Shown here piece after piece: positions 1 through 11,686 of a stretch of DNA of 64,000 bases. The position numbers and the translations under genes are program-made. The DNA comes from Candidula unifasciata (Eukaryota > Mollusca > Gastropoda > Stylommatophora > Geomitridae), in contig CAJHNH020002014.1 in the NCBI GenBank assembly GCA_905116865.2, forward strand, positions 62,001-126,000, in the 5' to 3' direction. The notes below the pieces were generated by a model. It was not told the DNA's origin and searched no databases. It worked only from the letters and a program-made list of their open reading frames with translations. Numbering within the stretch: position 1 is the first letter of the stretch; each line of letters opens with the position of its first letter.

Positions 1-85
1 TGAAGATACAGAAAGCTGGTTTTACAGAAGAATGTTGACAGCTATGGTGAGAAATCTAAATGTATTGAGAGAGTTTAAGGCATAG
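1..85 (+). pseudogene. Non-LTR reverse transcriptase scrap
   Basis: The first bases read, in the frame starting at base 2, as a short peptide containing TESWFYRRML, closed by a stop at 83-85. Non-LTR RTs of the RTE/CR1-like type carry an (A)TEMWFYRRML block near the end of the RT-connection region, and the 6.1-kb copy in this window has EMWFYRTML at the same place. This is therefore probably the broken end of an element that starts outside the window. The fragment is too short to assign to a clade. Confidence 0.45.
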
Positions 86-905
86 AGATAACATGTAACA
101 TTTAACCAGGCGATATTTTCTGGTCGAGTTAGGAGAAAAGAAAAACTAACGTATTGTAACACCTGGTCATTTTTATGTATAATACATGACTTTGACGATG
201 CATTGGCAATGAAAAGCACACAGGGCCGAAGAATAGGCAAGAGAAAGAGAGATTTTAGACTTACTGTGACGAGAGCGACTAGTAAAGAACATACTGTTTG
301 ACGATGATACAGCCCCACTGTTTTATGTGGTCTTTGTTGATTCTACTGTTGCCAGTGTAGTTTGTGATTGCAAGCCGGAGGTTTTCATCTGTCGTTGCTG
401 TTTCACGTTTACCTGCTTTGTTTTGAAATGATCATTGTTCAGAGATGTCATTTTAACATCAGCCACCGATTTGTTCGAGCATGTGTTTACTGGCCAGCCC
501 TTGTGCACCGAAGATCCTCGCGGTAAGTACATTGAACTAATAGATGTCTGTAAGGAAAATACTAGATTTGGCTTCATTACAATCGAGCCCAGCACAGTAC
601 CTTGTCACTGTTACTGTGTTGTCATAAATCAATCTTGGTACTTTACTGGAGTGGTCATGTGAATACATTCATCCTCCAGCTCACATAGGCTAGCCGTCTA
701 TGCCTCTGTTCCGTTCGGTTGTGTGCATTCATTTTGTCCATATCACGAATACAGTCTAGACCAGTTGTGGCCTTCTTTGCAGGATTTGTCTTGGACGTCC
801 TCGTCTCCTCGGTGCATATGTTTCCAGTTTCATTGCTTGGTTGGTGACTCTCCGTTTGTGTTCCCCAGGATATGTCTAGTAAATTGTCACTTCACAACAT
901 ATGCA

Positions 906-1379
906 AAACTACGTATAACTATGCAATGGATACCATCCCACTGTGGAGTTCCTGGAAATTAAAGCGCTGATAAACTAGCTAGAGAAGATGCAAATGAAGA
1001 ACAACCTGACGTACTAGTCTCTTATCAACAAAAGAAGAGAATAATCAAATCAACCAGAAAGCCACCAAAACCGGCACAAGACGATTGCCGTTTTATGGAC
1101 AGACTAGAGCAAGTTATTATTTACCTACGCCTTAGAGTAGGACACGATGGACTTCCCAGCCACATGTACACACAATTTAAAACTGGTGAATCAGCCATGT
1201 GAACATGTGGATTGGCACCTAAGACAACAGATCATGTCCTTCAAGCAAGACTTTCCCAGATATCAAGGCAAAACTTTGGGCCAAGAGAAACATCAGTGCA
1301 AGTCACACTTTACGGGTCGCTGTGTGAATTACAAAAGACAGTGAAGTTCATACTAAGACAAAATTGCAGATATAGATAA
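906..1379 (+). pseudogene. RNase H domain and C-terminus of a non-LTR retrotransposon
   Basis: One frame can be read for 158 codons with only two internal stops. It begins with the RNase H block QWIPSHCGVPGN, followed by a stop where the conserved Glu normally stands, then SADKLA with the catalytic Asp kept. A VxYLRLRVGH-like segment follows, then a decayed zinc-knuckle (TCGLAPKTTDHVL). A TGA replaces the residue where an upstream Cys is expected, and the terminal Cys is lost. In the family this region removes RNA from the RNA:DNA hybrid and binds nucleic acid. No RT is recognisable upstream, so this is a 5'-truncated, dead copy. The reading is confident; the clade name (Jockey/RTE-like with RNase H) is not. 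Confidence 0.75.
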
Positions 1380-1412
1380 TCTATTTTAAGCGAACGGAAG
1401 AAGAAGAAGAAG
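1380..1412 (+). repeat. 3' tail of the RNase H LINE: GCGAACG followed by (GAA)n
   Basis: Directly after the RNase H reading frame comes a short untranslated stretch ending in GCGAACG and then five GAA units (1397-1412). This is the position and form expected of a microsatellite-like LINE 3' tail. The dispersed SINE-C repeat found elsewhere in the window ends the same way (GGTGAACGCGAAGAAG at about 37.66 kb). Confidence 0.6.
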
Positions 1413-4339
1413 ACTGCGTATAAATCAGTTAGCGGTCGTTCTGACATTATTCTGAGTCCTCCACCTTTCTTAAACTCGTTTTATTTTTATGTTTATTACT
1501 TTACTCACTTATTTATTGTCGAATGCATTTAACTTGCGCCCATTTCTTTAGGGGCGCACGTGTTCGCACGCGCACACCCCTCGTCTCGTGAATCTAACGT
1601 TTAGAATGAATCTTTAAAAAAGTGCCATATTAGTTATGCCAACGTTTAATGGCACCGGAGAAACAATGATAAGTAGGTGATAACAGTAAAATATATAAAG
1701 AGGAGCCAAGCCTGTGGTTTTTGGAACTGCTCTTTATCAGTTGTATGAAGCGAGATTGAATACTTAGATGTGATTTGTATTCGCTGTACACATTTGATTA
1801 AAGAAAGATAATACTTTTGATATTAACTAAGATACATCTTGTTTTCGTCTCCACTCATCCAAGTGACATGACCTGCATTAGAGATAGTCGTTACAAGGTT
1901 CTTATGAGGACATTACCTAGGGCTGAATACTTACTTTAATACTTTGTCAGGTTTATTCGAAACTTGTAATGTGCACTTGAAGCGAATTGCTACTTTATGT
2001 TGAATTTCTTATTAATGGGAACGAACTAGGACGTTTGTAAGATAGACTTTGGTTTATGTTTGGCTAGAGATTTTCTGCCTGCCAGTTAAACAAAGTTACA
2101 GAGTGCGAGAGAGTGTAGTGTTGCTGCTGTTGACATGTCTGTAGGGCCATGTTAAAGTATAGCCTGGCGTACAGACTTTACTTCCATACATGAGAGTAAT
2201 GGCTCACAATAGGAGATTATGTTAACGTGGCCATTAATTCTTGCTATCGCATATTGCGGCTTCTCCAACTCAGCAGTTACTACCTTTGGCCCCATAGGCA
2301 CGAACTAGTTCCAAACCCCGATGGCAGTTGTGACTTTAGTTGCTTCTGGTCCAAATTGTTATAAGCCAGTCGTCTTCGCTCTCAGGTTTATATGTGTGTT
2401 TTATAGTAGCAACCTCCTGGACCTCCCCTAACATAAGATGGACCCAGTCAGCTCAGGGAAGCATAGACGTCACCATCCATGCTACAAGTGCCGGACGTGT
2501 TTACTAACAACACAGTGCAGAGACGAATATGTTACCGCCACTGAGATGAGATGTGGGGATTCCAGGGCTCACATTTGGGGTATACATAGAATACTCTCAC
2601 TGCTCACTAACAAACATGTCGTACAAGACGACTGATTAAGGGTTTTAAGAAATCATATGTGTTGGGCAGAAATGCCCAGACATGGGACTTAGCAGTGAAC
2701 TACAAGACATCGTGACAACCGCCCTCTTTAGTGTCAACGCGGAAGAAAAAATTTTAAGAAATACTGAGTGTCGGCATAGAGAAGTAGTGAGGGTCGGCAT
2801 TTGCAGTAAGCAAACGGCCTCTTTGGCGCATCGGACATGTAGTGGTGTTACACCTATATTTTATAGACTAGTCACCTTGATGGGTAATGCGTTCAACATC
2901 AGACCGCCTCCTTTACTTTCCAGAACATTTCCTGGTACTAGTAGGCTGGGTCGACCTCGGGACAAAATCCATCTTGATGTGGATTTAAACTCCAGAACTT
3001 CGGGCGGTACAGTAATTTTATGTCATCACAAACAAAGGCAACACTGGAATCCCAAGTCCAGTCTACTGTTCTAGGGGTGTTATGTGTTGGGTGGTCAGCG
3101 TTTATTACGTCATTATTCTCAGTGTGTGAGTTTGTTTTGGGCTGTTTGGGAACCGCATTCGCTCTCACTTTGTGGCTTCGTCGTGAATTTCCTTGACCTG
3201 TCAGCATTGGTGCATGGCAAGTAGAGCCTGACATGCTGCATTCATTCAGACGCTCCTTTAAGATCTCATGGTGCTGCCGCTGATAAGCGATCTGGATCGT
3301 TGGAGATGCCGGCATTCCAATGGTCGAGAGGACATTGGGGTGAGACAAGACGCGCGCGTGACTGCAGAGCTGGCGTCTGTCTGCCTTACAGACAGGTCAT
3401 TCTGTTTGTGAACTGCTGGTCTCAGGAGATGACAAGCTTTTTATTTTGTCAGTTGGAGTTGGGGATGTCGGCGGCAGCAACTGTTGACTGGAGCAATAGC
3501 CTACGGGAGGTTTGTGCCATTAAACTGCTAGTCAGTCCTGCAGTGATCGGACGGCCCAATACCACTGTCGATGTAGATTAGAGCGTGTTCACATACATGG
3601 AGACTGTTGGTTCGTCCTTTTCCCAAATGGCCCTTTTCAACCACCCCCCCCCCCCCCCCCCCCACCGTTGCGCAACAGTTTGTTGGACAAATGTGGTATT
3701 TTCCCTGACTTTTCCGCATCTTGCTGTGAACACCGAAGTCATGTCATAACATTAGGTTAATACGGGAGTGGCGGCTGGATTCGGGGGACCCGCGGGAAAC
3801 TGCCTAGCGTGCCTTTGACGTCATTGCCTGCCAGCACATCTGCAGGTACTGTGCACATCTACAGCTGGTCGTGAATGCATATTTACTCTAACCACCATTG
3901 ATAAAATAGTGATGTCCATAAACCCTTGTTTAGACCTTAAATTCTGACAGTTTTATAAATAATTATCTGCCGTTCATAGTATACGCCTGCCACAGCGATA
4001 TGCAGCATCGTCAGTAATTATTTATGTCCGTCAGCTGTCGCCTCAAACGAAACCGAAGCTCGTTTACAAGCTAGGAAGTCGGTGATAGAACATTAGCGAG
4101 TTCGACGGGTAAGAATGGAAGGGTCTTCACCTACACTCTGTCGCGCCAAGAAGGGGAGCAAAACCAGCTCTTATTTGAAATCACGACAGTTGCAAAGAAC
4201 GTAAAAGCTCTCTGGTTCACAGGTCGACCAGTCTAAATTGGATATCAGGACATGTTATAGAAAGTAAGAGCGACCGGCATGATGTTAACATGAGCCGTTG
4301 AGTGACGAATGAACACTGCTGCAGCTGAGTGAACACAAT
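1413..4339. other. No recognisable gene (2.9 kb)
   Basis: Only short chance-sized reading frames occur here, such as 2682-3074 on + and 2938-3348 on -. Neither shows a domain I know. A homopolymer C tract lies at about 3643-3663. I see no TIR, LTR or RT motif. Confidence 0.5.
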
Positions 4340-5527
<1,188 letters not shown>

Positions 5528-5592
5528 TATATTAGATAAGATTAGTTTGCGGTTTGAACAACGGATCAACATCATGGTGCACGGGTAGTAAC

Positions 5593-5861
5593 TAGGGCTG
5601 TACTGAATATTCGCTTCGGGGCCGAATTGTGGACCTAATAACTATTCGGTTTTCGGCCGAATAGTTGCGGTCGGGCCGAATACGAATAGTGTTACCTTAC
5701 ATCCGTTTCTGGACTGCTGGAAAATAAACATATCAAGATTTCCCACTTTGGTTCATACTGCCAAGCGTTATCTTTGTGCACCACCTACGGGCGTACTAAG
5801 TGAACGTCTGTTTAGTACAGCTTCAGTGAGACAAGAAGCTGCCTTTTGGCTGACAACATGA
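5593..5861 (+). mobile_element. hAT transposon remnant: 5' end plus transposase dimerisation tail
   Basis: TAGGGCTGTACTGAATATTC at 5593 looks like a hAT-type terminal repeat. It is followed by subterminal GGCCGAATA words in both orientations (5631-5685). The frame 5694-5861 then reads as the C-terminal hAT dimerisation domain: FPTLVHTAKRYLCAPPTGV, then LSERLFSTAS. The family consensus here is of the form LAxxAxxYLxxPATSVPSERxFS. Transposase dimers need this domain. Everything between the left terminus and this domain is missing, so it is an internally deleted copy. I could not find a right terminal repeat or a TSD. Confidence 0.7.
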
Positions 5862-6133
5862 AGCGATTTTTTTTTTTTTTTGAAAGCTGATGCCGCTTTC
5901 ATGGATTAACTAAGATGTCAGTGACAATTTACAAGTTTAATTACTTGTTATAAATCTACGAATACTTTCATTCATAGGTATTAGTTACGTCAGACTGACT
6001 GACTGAATGATGCAAAACATGAAATGTTTTTAAATGTTTTCTATTCTGTACTACATTTTGTGAAGTAAAATTTCAGCGTACATTTAAAATTATGTTTTTT
6101 TTTTTAGATCTATTTTATACACGAAAGTAGAAG

Positions 6134-6690
6134 AATGGGCCTCAGTTTGAATAGTGGGAAGACAGAAGTAATGGTGCTATCATAGAAAATAATTATTCCT
6201 AAATGTGTAATAAAAGTCAGTGGTTTTATTCTGGGATAAGTACAGAAATTTAAGTATCTGGGCACATGGATAACATCAGATGGAAGATGCATTACTGAAA
6301 TAAGAAACAGAATAGGACATGCAAAAACTGCATTTTATAAAATGAAGAACATCTTATGCAATATATCTTTGTCATTGAAGGTTAGAAAAAGAATTCTTGC
6401 TTGCTACATACATCCAGTTTTAACATATGGCTGTGAGTCCTGGACAATCGGTAGGCAGGCCAAACAATTTCTTAAGGCCTCAGAGATGTGGTTTTACAGA
6501 ACAATGCTTAAAATACCCTGAACAGCCAAAAGAAAAGCAACCAAGAGGTTATAAAAGAGGCGGGAGCCCGAAGACAACTAATCACAGACATCAGAAGGAG
6601 ACAATCATCTTTTTTCGGCCACGTTATAAGATGAGGGAAAATGGAACATGTGGTGACTACTGGAAAGATAGATAGACCAGACAGACAGAC
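6134..6690 (+). pseudogene. Non-LTR reverse transcriptase, C-terminal half (RTE/CR1-like)
   Basis: The frame from the ATG at 6134 reads through two early stops. It contains GLSLNSGKTEVMVLS, FKYLGTWITSDG, a helical RNRIGHAKTAFYKMKNIL segment, LTYGCESWTI and EMWFYRTMLKIP. These are the post-catalytic thumb/connection blocks of RTE-like non-LTR RTs. After a stop at about 6520 the homology continues in shifted frames (RRRQSSFF.H, then a TGKID-like ending). The catalytic F/YxDD box should lie just upstream of 6134 and is absent, so the copy is 5'-truncated and dead. The next 300 bases are purine-rich and hold nothing recognisable. Confidence 0.85.
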
Positions 6691-6977
6691 AGACAGTTAG
6701 ATAGAGGGGTAAGATACAGAACAGGAGGAAAAAGAAGGAGAAAAGGAACAAATATCGCACCAAAGAGATACGAGTTAGGAAGAAATGAAAAAGGGAGAGG
6801 GGATGGGAGATGAAGAAAACGCGTGCCCAAGAGAGTGGAGAAATACAAGAAGTTAACAGAAAGGAAGAGAGGAAAGCAAGAGATTGAGAGAGAGATAGAG
6901 ATGAAGGTGGGGTGATGGAAACGTTCTACCTATTCCGGCCTTGCTCAAATGTTGTATCATGTGTGCTTTGATCATAA

Positions 6978-7043
<66 letters not shown>
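6978..7043. repeat. (GT)n(GA)n compound microsatellite
   Basis: About 11 GT units run directly into about 21 GA units. The short open frames across it simply translate the dinucleotides. Confidence 0.95.
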
Positions 7044-7047
<4 letters not shown>

Positions 7048-7964
7048 CCTCGTCTAGTTGACCTACTGGCTCAGGTATGTATCGAACAGGATGAATCATA
7101 AGACAGAGAAACCGGCACGTGTTGCCACAGAAAGAATGCACGCCACGTGCATATACATCTATATATATATATATGTATTATGGTTTATCCCCACATGTCG
7201 ACCACAAACATTGTATGTCTTGATCTCAAACTTGTGTCCACTCTCATGTTCGAAAGTCTAGCAGTTTTTCAATGGTATTTTGAATACTGATAATCCGGTA
7301 GCTGCTTACAGAAAATGGTTCTTCGCCAGGCATGGGCAAAGTTATTAAAGATGTGATATCAAGAGTTATACATGTTGAATCACATAAGTGCTCTGTCCCC
7401 ATAAAGCGAAGAGTTCTAATTCTGATGGTACCAGTAACTGTCTGATTGTGCAGGTACACCCGTCTCGCCTTTTCCTTGAGTATTGAGCGTCGGCCCGATC
7501 CACTGGTAACTCCCTGCAGCGCCATTCTCCTAAGACCGTAATCATCTGTTTATACCTCCACACCGTTCACTGGCTTCCAAAGGTCCCTTACAATATCTAG
7601 CTTTTCACATACCACTCACCACCAAGTGGTGCACAACCGGCTCTCTTGTGTGTATCAGTCTGCATTGAATGAAGCAGCAAGTCTGCACCGCGTGTCTTCC
7701 TACTGGATCCACTGCCAGTGTCCCCAACACACTAGAACCATGTCAGTGGACAATACGTGATCATCGTCAGATGGTTCCGTCTGTGTGTGCGTGTGTGTGT
7801 GTGTGTGTGGGTGGGGGGGGGGATGGATGGATGGATGCGTCTGTCTGAGTGTGCGTGTGTGTAGTCTGCTAAGATTAAAAATCTGCAAGTTAGTGATTTT
7901 TAGTTGAGTTTTAAGCTAGATGGTTGTTTGTTCATGCTGAACGCAATCGGTAAGCTGTGAAAGT
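7044..7964. other. No recognisable gene; small TA, GT and GGAT runs
   Basis: A short (TA)n run lies at 7159-7174, and GT and GGAT tracts lie at 7782-7862. No domain or transposon end was recognised. Confidence 0.5.
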
Positions 7965-7972
7965 CAACGAAC
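7965..7972. repeat. Left 8-bp target-site duplication of the hAT element
   Basis: CAACGAAC, identical to 10296-10303 at the other end of the element. Confidence 0.93.
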
Positions 7973-10295
7973 CAGTGTTGCCACTTTGGATCTTTTATAT
8001 CCAAATTTAGATCTTTTTCATTGCATTTAGGTACTGTTTTTGACGTTTAGATCGTAAATATTTTTCTAGATTCTTTTCATATGGAGTTAGATATTTTATA
8101 GATTTTTTTTCTTTCATTGTCAATTTAATAATTACTGTGTAAAATATTTACTCCAATATTTTTGTGTTGGTCTGGCACGTACATTGTGACAACTGCCATT
8201 ACTTGAACTTTGAACTCTCACAGGGGTCAACGCACAAATATCTGGCAGCCCCGGTACTGATTAATAAAAACGCGCGTAAATCATACTAACTTTGTTTCAA
8301 CCGTATCCTCACTGTGCTGACTTTGCATTTCTTTTTCATGTGATTAAAAAAAAAATAATTGCTCACCTTCTTATGTGGCTTTCACTTTGAAAAAACGTTT
8401 CGACGTGCCTAAAGTAAAGTATGAGCAAAAAAATTGGAAAGAGTGGTTGCATGATGACAAAATTAAAAACTGGGGATATGACCAAAGCTTGTTGTAAGTA
8501 CTGCAAGTGTGAAATTATAGCGAAAATACAAAACTCAGAGTCATGCAGAGACTAAAAAAGCATAAAACTGCAGTTTCATTTAAACATATTACACCGCTGA
8601 TCAGAACTATACTGATTAATGAATTATCAAAAGTTGAAGTATCAGTCGCGATGTTTTTAATTTGTCACAGCACAATTTCAAACTGTGACCATTTGATCGA
8701 TTTGTAAAAAATCTTGGACTAGTTCAATTTGAAAAGTGTGGTGTAGAAAGTATAGTTTAGGAACTGAAGGACCTTTTAATCAGCAAAGTTAGGCTTGAAG
8801 AATTTGGCTGTAATTGGTACTGATAATGCCTCAGTGATGGTTGGTATAAACAATGGCGTTTATGCCAAGTTGAAGGAAGCTAACCCATCGTTAATACTTA
8901 TAACATGTATGCGTCATTCATTGCAGCTAGCATTATCACATGCTTCATCTAAATATTTACCAAGGAATTTGGAATACCTTATTGCTGAAACACTTTACTG
9001 GTTTTCCAAATCATTTGTCAGACAACAGCAATACAATACATTATATACAGCCTTGAATGATGGTTCCACACCACCGAAAATTCTGTCAGATTGCAAAACT
9101 AGATGGTTATCAATTTAACCAGCTGTTGAAAGAATTATGAAGCAATGGCTGAAGTTGAAGACACACTTTGAAATAACAAGACAAAGTGAAAAGTGCTACA
9201 CAGCTGAAATACTATATGGAATGTACAGTGATGAAAAAAAAATTGTCGTTCATTCTCTTTTTATAACCTATTCTAATGGAAGTGCAAAAAATTAATAAAC
9301 TGTTCGAATCTAAACTTGTTGATAAAGTTAAATTACTTGATGATCTCACCTTGCTTTTTCACTCGGTAAAAGAATGGTGTTGCAAACTTCTAAAGCTGAT
9401 TTGCTCACTTGCACTATAGAGAGCTATTTGGCTCCTAAGCCACACCTTGGATATTAAATCGAATCAAAAATTGATGATTTAAAAACGAAAGGACTGTTAA
9501 CAGAGAATGAAGAGAACAACTTAAGAAAACGCTGTCAAGATTTCCTTATCTCATTATTGAAGCAATTGAAGCAGAGACTTCCTGAAAATCTAGATGTTTT
9601 GAAAAATATTTCCCTTTTTTCTGTGAGCAACATACTTCAGCCAATAAAGAACATACCTACATATTGTAAAGTTATGAAATTTTTAGGGGCTACTGATAAT
9701 TGTGTCGCGGAAGCAGAATATCAGTTAACCAGAATAAAGTTAACTGAATGGACAAACAAAACAGAAACTAAAGCGTTTTGGAGTGAAGTGAGACATTTGA
9801 AAGATGCCTCATCAAACAGTCCATTCTGTAAGCTCTTTAAAGTGCCATGTCTCCATGATACTACCCCACTCAAATGCTGACGTAGACAGAGTTTTCAGTG
9901 CTAGGAATTATATCAAATCTAACCTAAAAACAGGATGAAATTTGACCTCTTAAATGCTATTGTGCCATTAAAATTCGGCCTGATGAGACTAGAGAAATAA
10001 GCCTACTGTTCCACTTATAAAGAAATTTGAACAGCTAAAGCATACCAGGGTCATTTTGGATCTGAAGCTTCAACTTCATTATCCAAGCTAAGTTTATTCT
10101 GTGGATCTTGTGAGGCAGACATCAGTGAAGGTGAGGACATGATTATGTAGGGTAAGTCATAACAAAAGCTATGCAATTTTTCACTTTTTCAATTTGGATG
10201 TTTTTTCTAGATCTTTTCCACGCAGATTTAGATCTTTTTAGATATTTTTTGACACAGCTTTGGATATTTTTTGTCAAAGAATAGTGGCAACACTG
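7973..10295 (+). mobile_element. Complete-length hAT transposon with TIRs and 8-bp TSD
   Basis: The element begins CAGTGTTGCCACT and ends with its inverted complement AGTGGCAACACTG. The next bases inward are also related, with TTTAGATCTTTTT words near both ends in opposite orientation. It is flanked by an exact 8-bp direct repeat, CAACGAAC, at 7965-7972 and 10296-10303. An 8-bp duplication is diagnostic of hAT integration. The interior carries one decayed transposase gene. The intact TSD and recognisable TIRs show that the copy sits where it landed. Confidence 0.95.
8423..10000 (+). pseudogene. Decayed hAT (ZBED-type) transposase
   Basis: The N-terminal part shows a BED-finger-like CCKYCKCEI pair of cysteines (about 8494-8520). 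The uninterrupted segment 8795-9118 contains IGTDNASVMVGINNGVY, a catalytic-core Asp block of the RNase H fold. It is followed by LILITCMRHSLQLALSHAS, with the CxxH motif of this family, and by CKTRWLSI. A second open segment, 9557-9880, covers the late catalytic region (VLKNISLFSV, QLTRIKLTEWTNK, FWSEVRHLKDAS). The hAT C-terminus, LPHSNADVDRVFSARN then LLNAIVPLKFGL, follows in another frame and ends at a TAA at 9998. Several stops and frameshifts make it non-functional. Its start is approximate. Confidence 0.88.
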
Positions 10296-10303
10296 CAACG
10301 AAC
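10296..10303. repeat. Right 8-bp target-site duplication of the hAT element
   Basis: CAACGAAC, identical to 7965-7972. Confidence 0.93.
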
Positions 10304-10715
10304 ACGTTCTCTTGAACCGTTGGAAAACAATGTTCAGATATCTTGTAAAGCTTCCAGATGTACCCGATTGTTTTTTGTATTATTATGTCCTGAATTTAGA
10401 TGTAATTTTGTTTAATCCAAGAAGCTTATTGTAAGAGGGAGACCGTGCCAAATTATTGGAAATACTTTTTTTTTTTTCGATTTGTAACTTTTCTCCACCT
10501 TATAACCACCACTTCAAACATGTTATTGGAACTCTATCAGCCTGTTATCTAAGTGGGGGTGGGAGGAGGGGGGCAGTGCATGTTATATACCGAGTTTGAA
10601 TGAGATTGATCAGACGTTCTTGGATTGAGAAATTGTAGTGATATAATTGAAAAGAACCTGTTCTAATTTTTGTAACCTAATCTTCAATTTTGTTCATTTT
10701 TTCCCCCTGGAACAG

Positions 10716-11110
10716 CCGCCGAGCCTCCACACAGATGCTATTGTCATGCAGGAGTGCGAGGCAAGGAAAGAGCGGATTTTCTTGCTACAGTAGTGAACGA
10801 TGTTGAACTAGATAAACAAGATAGATATCCGGGATTTGCAGGGGTGCGAGGAAATGAAAGAAAAGATTGTATGGCGACAGAAGGCCAAAGCTACAGGAGC
10901 ACTCGCACATGACAAAGGAGACATTCTGAGGAAGAATACTTCTAAAAGACACGAGATTAGATGAAATAACACCTGTAAGAAGGCTTGAAGGAAACATTTG
11001 GTGTGTGGCAAGCAAGGATTAGAGGAGAGAACCACGAGTTTTTAGTCAGTGTGTTACGGGAACATTTAGAATCTACAGACGAAGCATGTATGGGTATTAC
11101 CCGTGTGCTG
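10716..11110 (+). pseudogene. RNase H remnant of a LINE, with the motif present twice
   Basis: In shifting frames the + strand reads CHAGVRGKERADFLATVV and, about 90 bases later, FAGVRGNERKDCMAT. Both are versions of the HAGVxGNERAD block of LINE RNase H. Downstream come a DKGDILRK-like and an RVFSQCVTGT-like segment, which in related elements lie between RNase H and the C-terminus. The repeated motif implies a local duplication inside a truncated copy. Several frameshifts are present and no tail was identified. Confidence 0.6.
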
Positions 11111-11214
11111 TGATGTCGATTCATAAATTAGTAAACAAGATAAATATATTCATTCAAACACTCAGTTTTCACGGGATCCAACATTTCATATCATTCTACA
11201 CTTAACAACATTTG

Positions 11215-11300
11215 GGCGTTTTCTTCTTAAAGCCCATGCGACGTTACGTTGGTCAACGCTTTTCTCCATAGTCTTCGGTCACAAGTATATTTGGTACAGA
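11215..11300 (-). pseudogene. Possible LINE C-terminal scrap
   Basis: The minus strand reads EDYG and, in another frame, DRRLWRKALTNVTSHGL. This resembles the DRxxWRxLVxNVxxxG ending of RTE-like reverse transcriptases. It is very short and could be chance. Confidence 0.35.
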
Positions 11301-11547
11301 TGACCATCTGTTCCATAATATCAAACTTTTTTAACATCTTCTCTTTTATGGGTAGATAATAGACTGTTGTATTCATTCTATTATAAGGTACATTTGTACA
11401 CAATTAATAACAGTTTTATTTACATAGAGCGTTATAGTTTTGTTTACGAGACATTTGACAGTCTGGTTGTCGAAGAGAAGATAACATAGTTTCTGCTATG
11501 ATGAATTCTGTCGAGGGCTACACGTTGTAAGTAAATTTTACCGGACC

Positions 11548-11686
11548 AGGACATCACACAGAGCGATAAACACCTGGTGACACAAAGTGCCACCACGCGG
11601 ATGAGAATCACCCCTGGAGAGGTCCCAGGAACCGCTTTTAATCATCAGGCAAAAGCTAGGGTGGGGTTTCAAAATAGCGTCCCTCA
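11548..11686 (+). repeat. Dispersed repeat E, copy 1
   Basis: This stretch matches the reverse complement of 21132-21325 over shared words such as GCGATAAACACC, AAGTGCCACCA, GCGGATGAG and AGGGTGGGG. The other copy has about 70 extra bases in the middle. No coding capacity or termini were recognised, so the element class is unknown. Confidence 0.75.
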
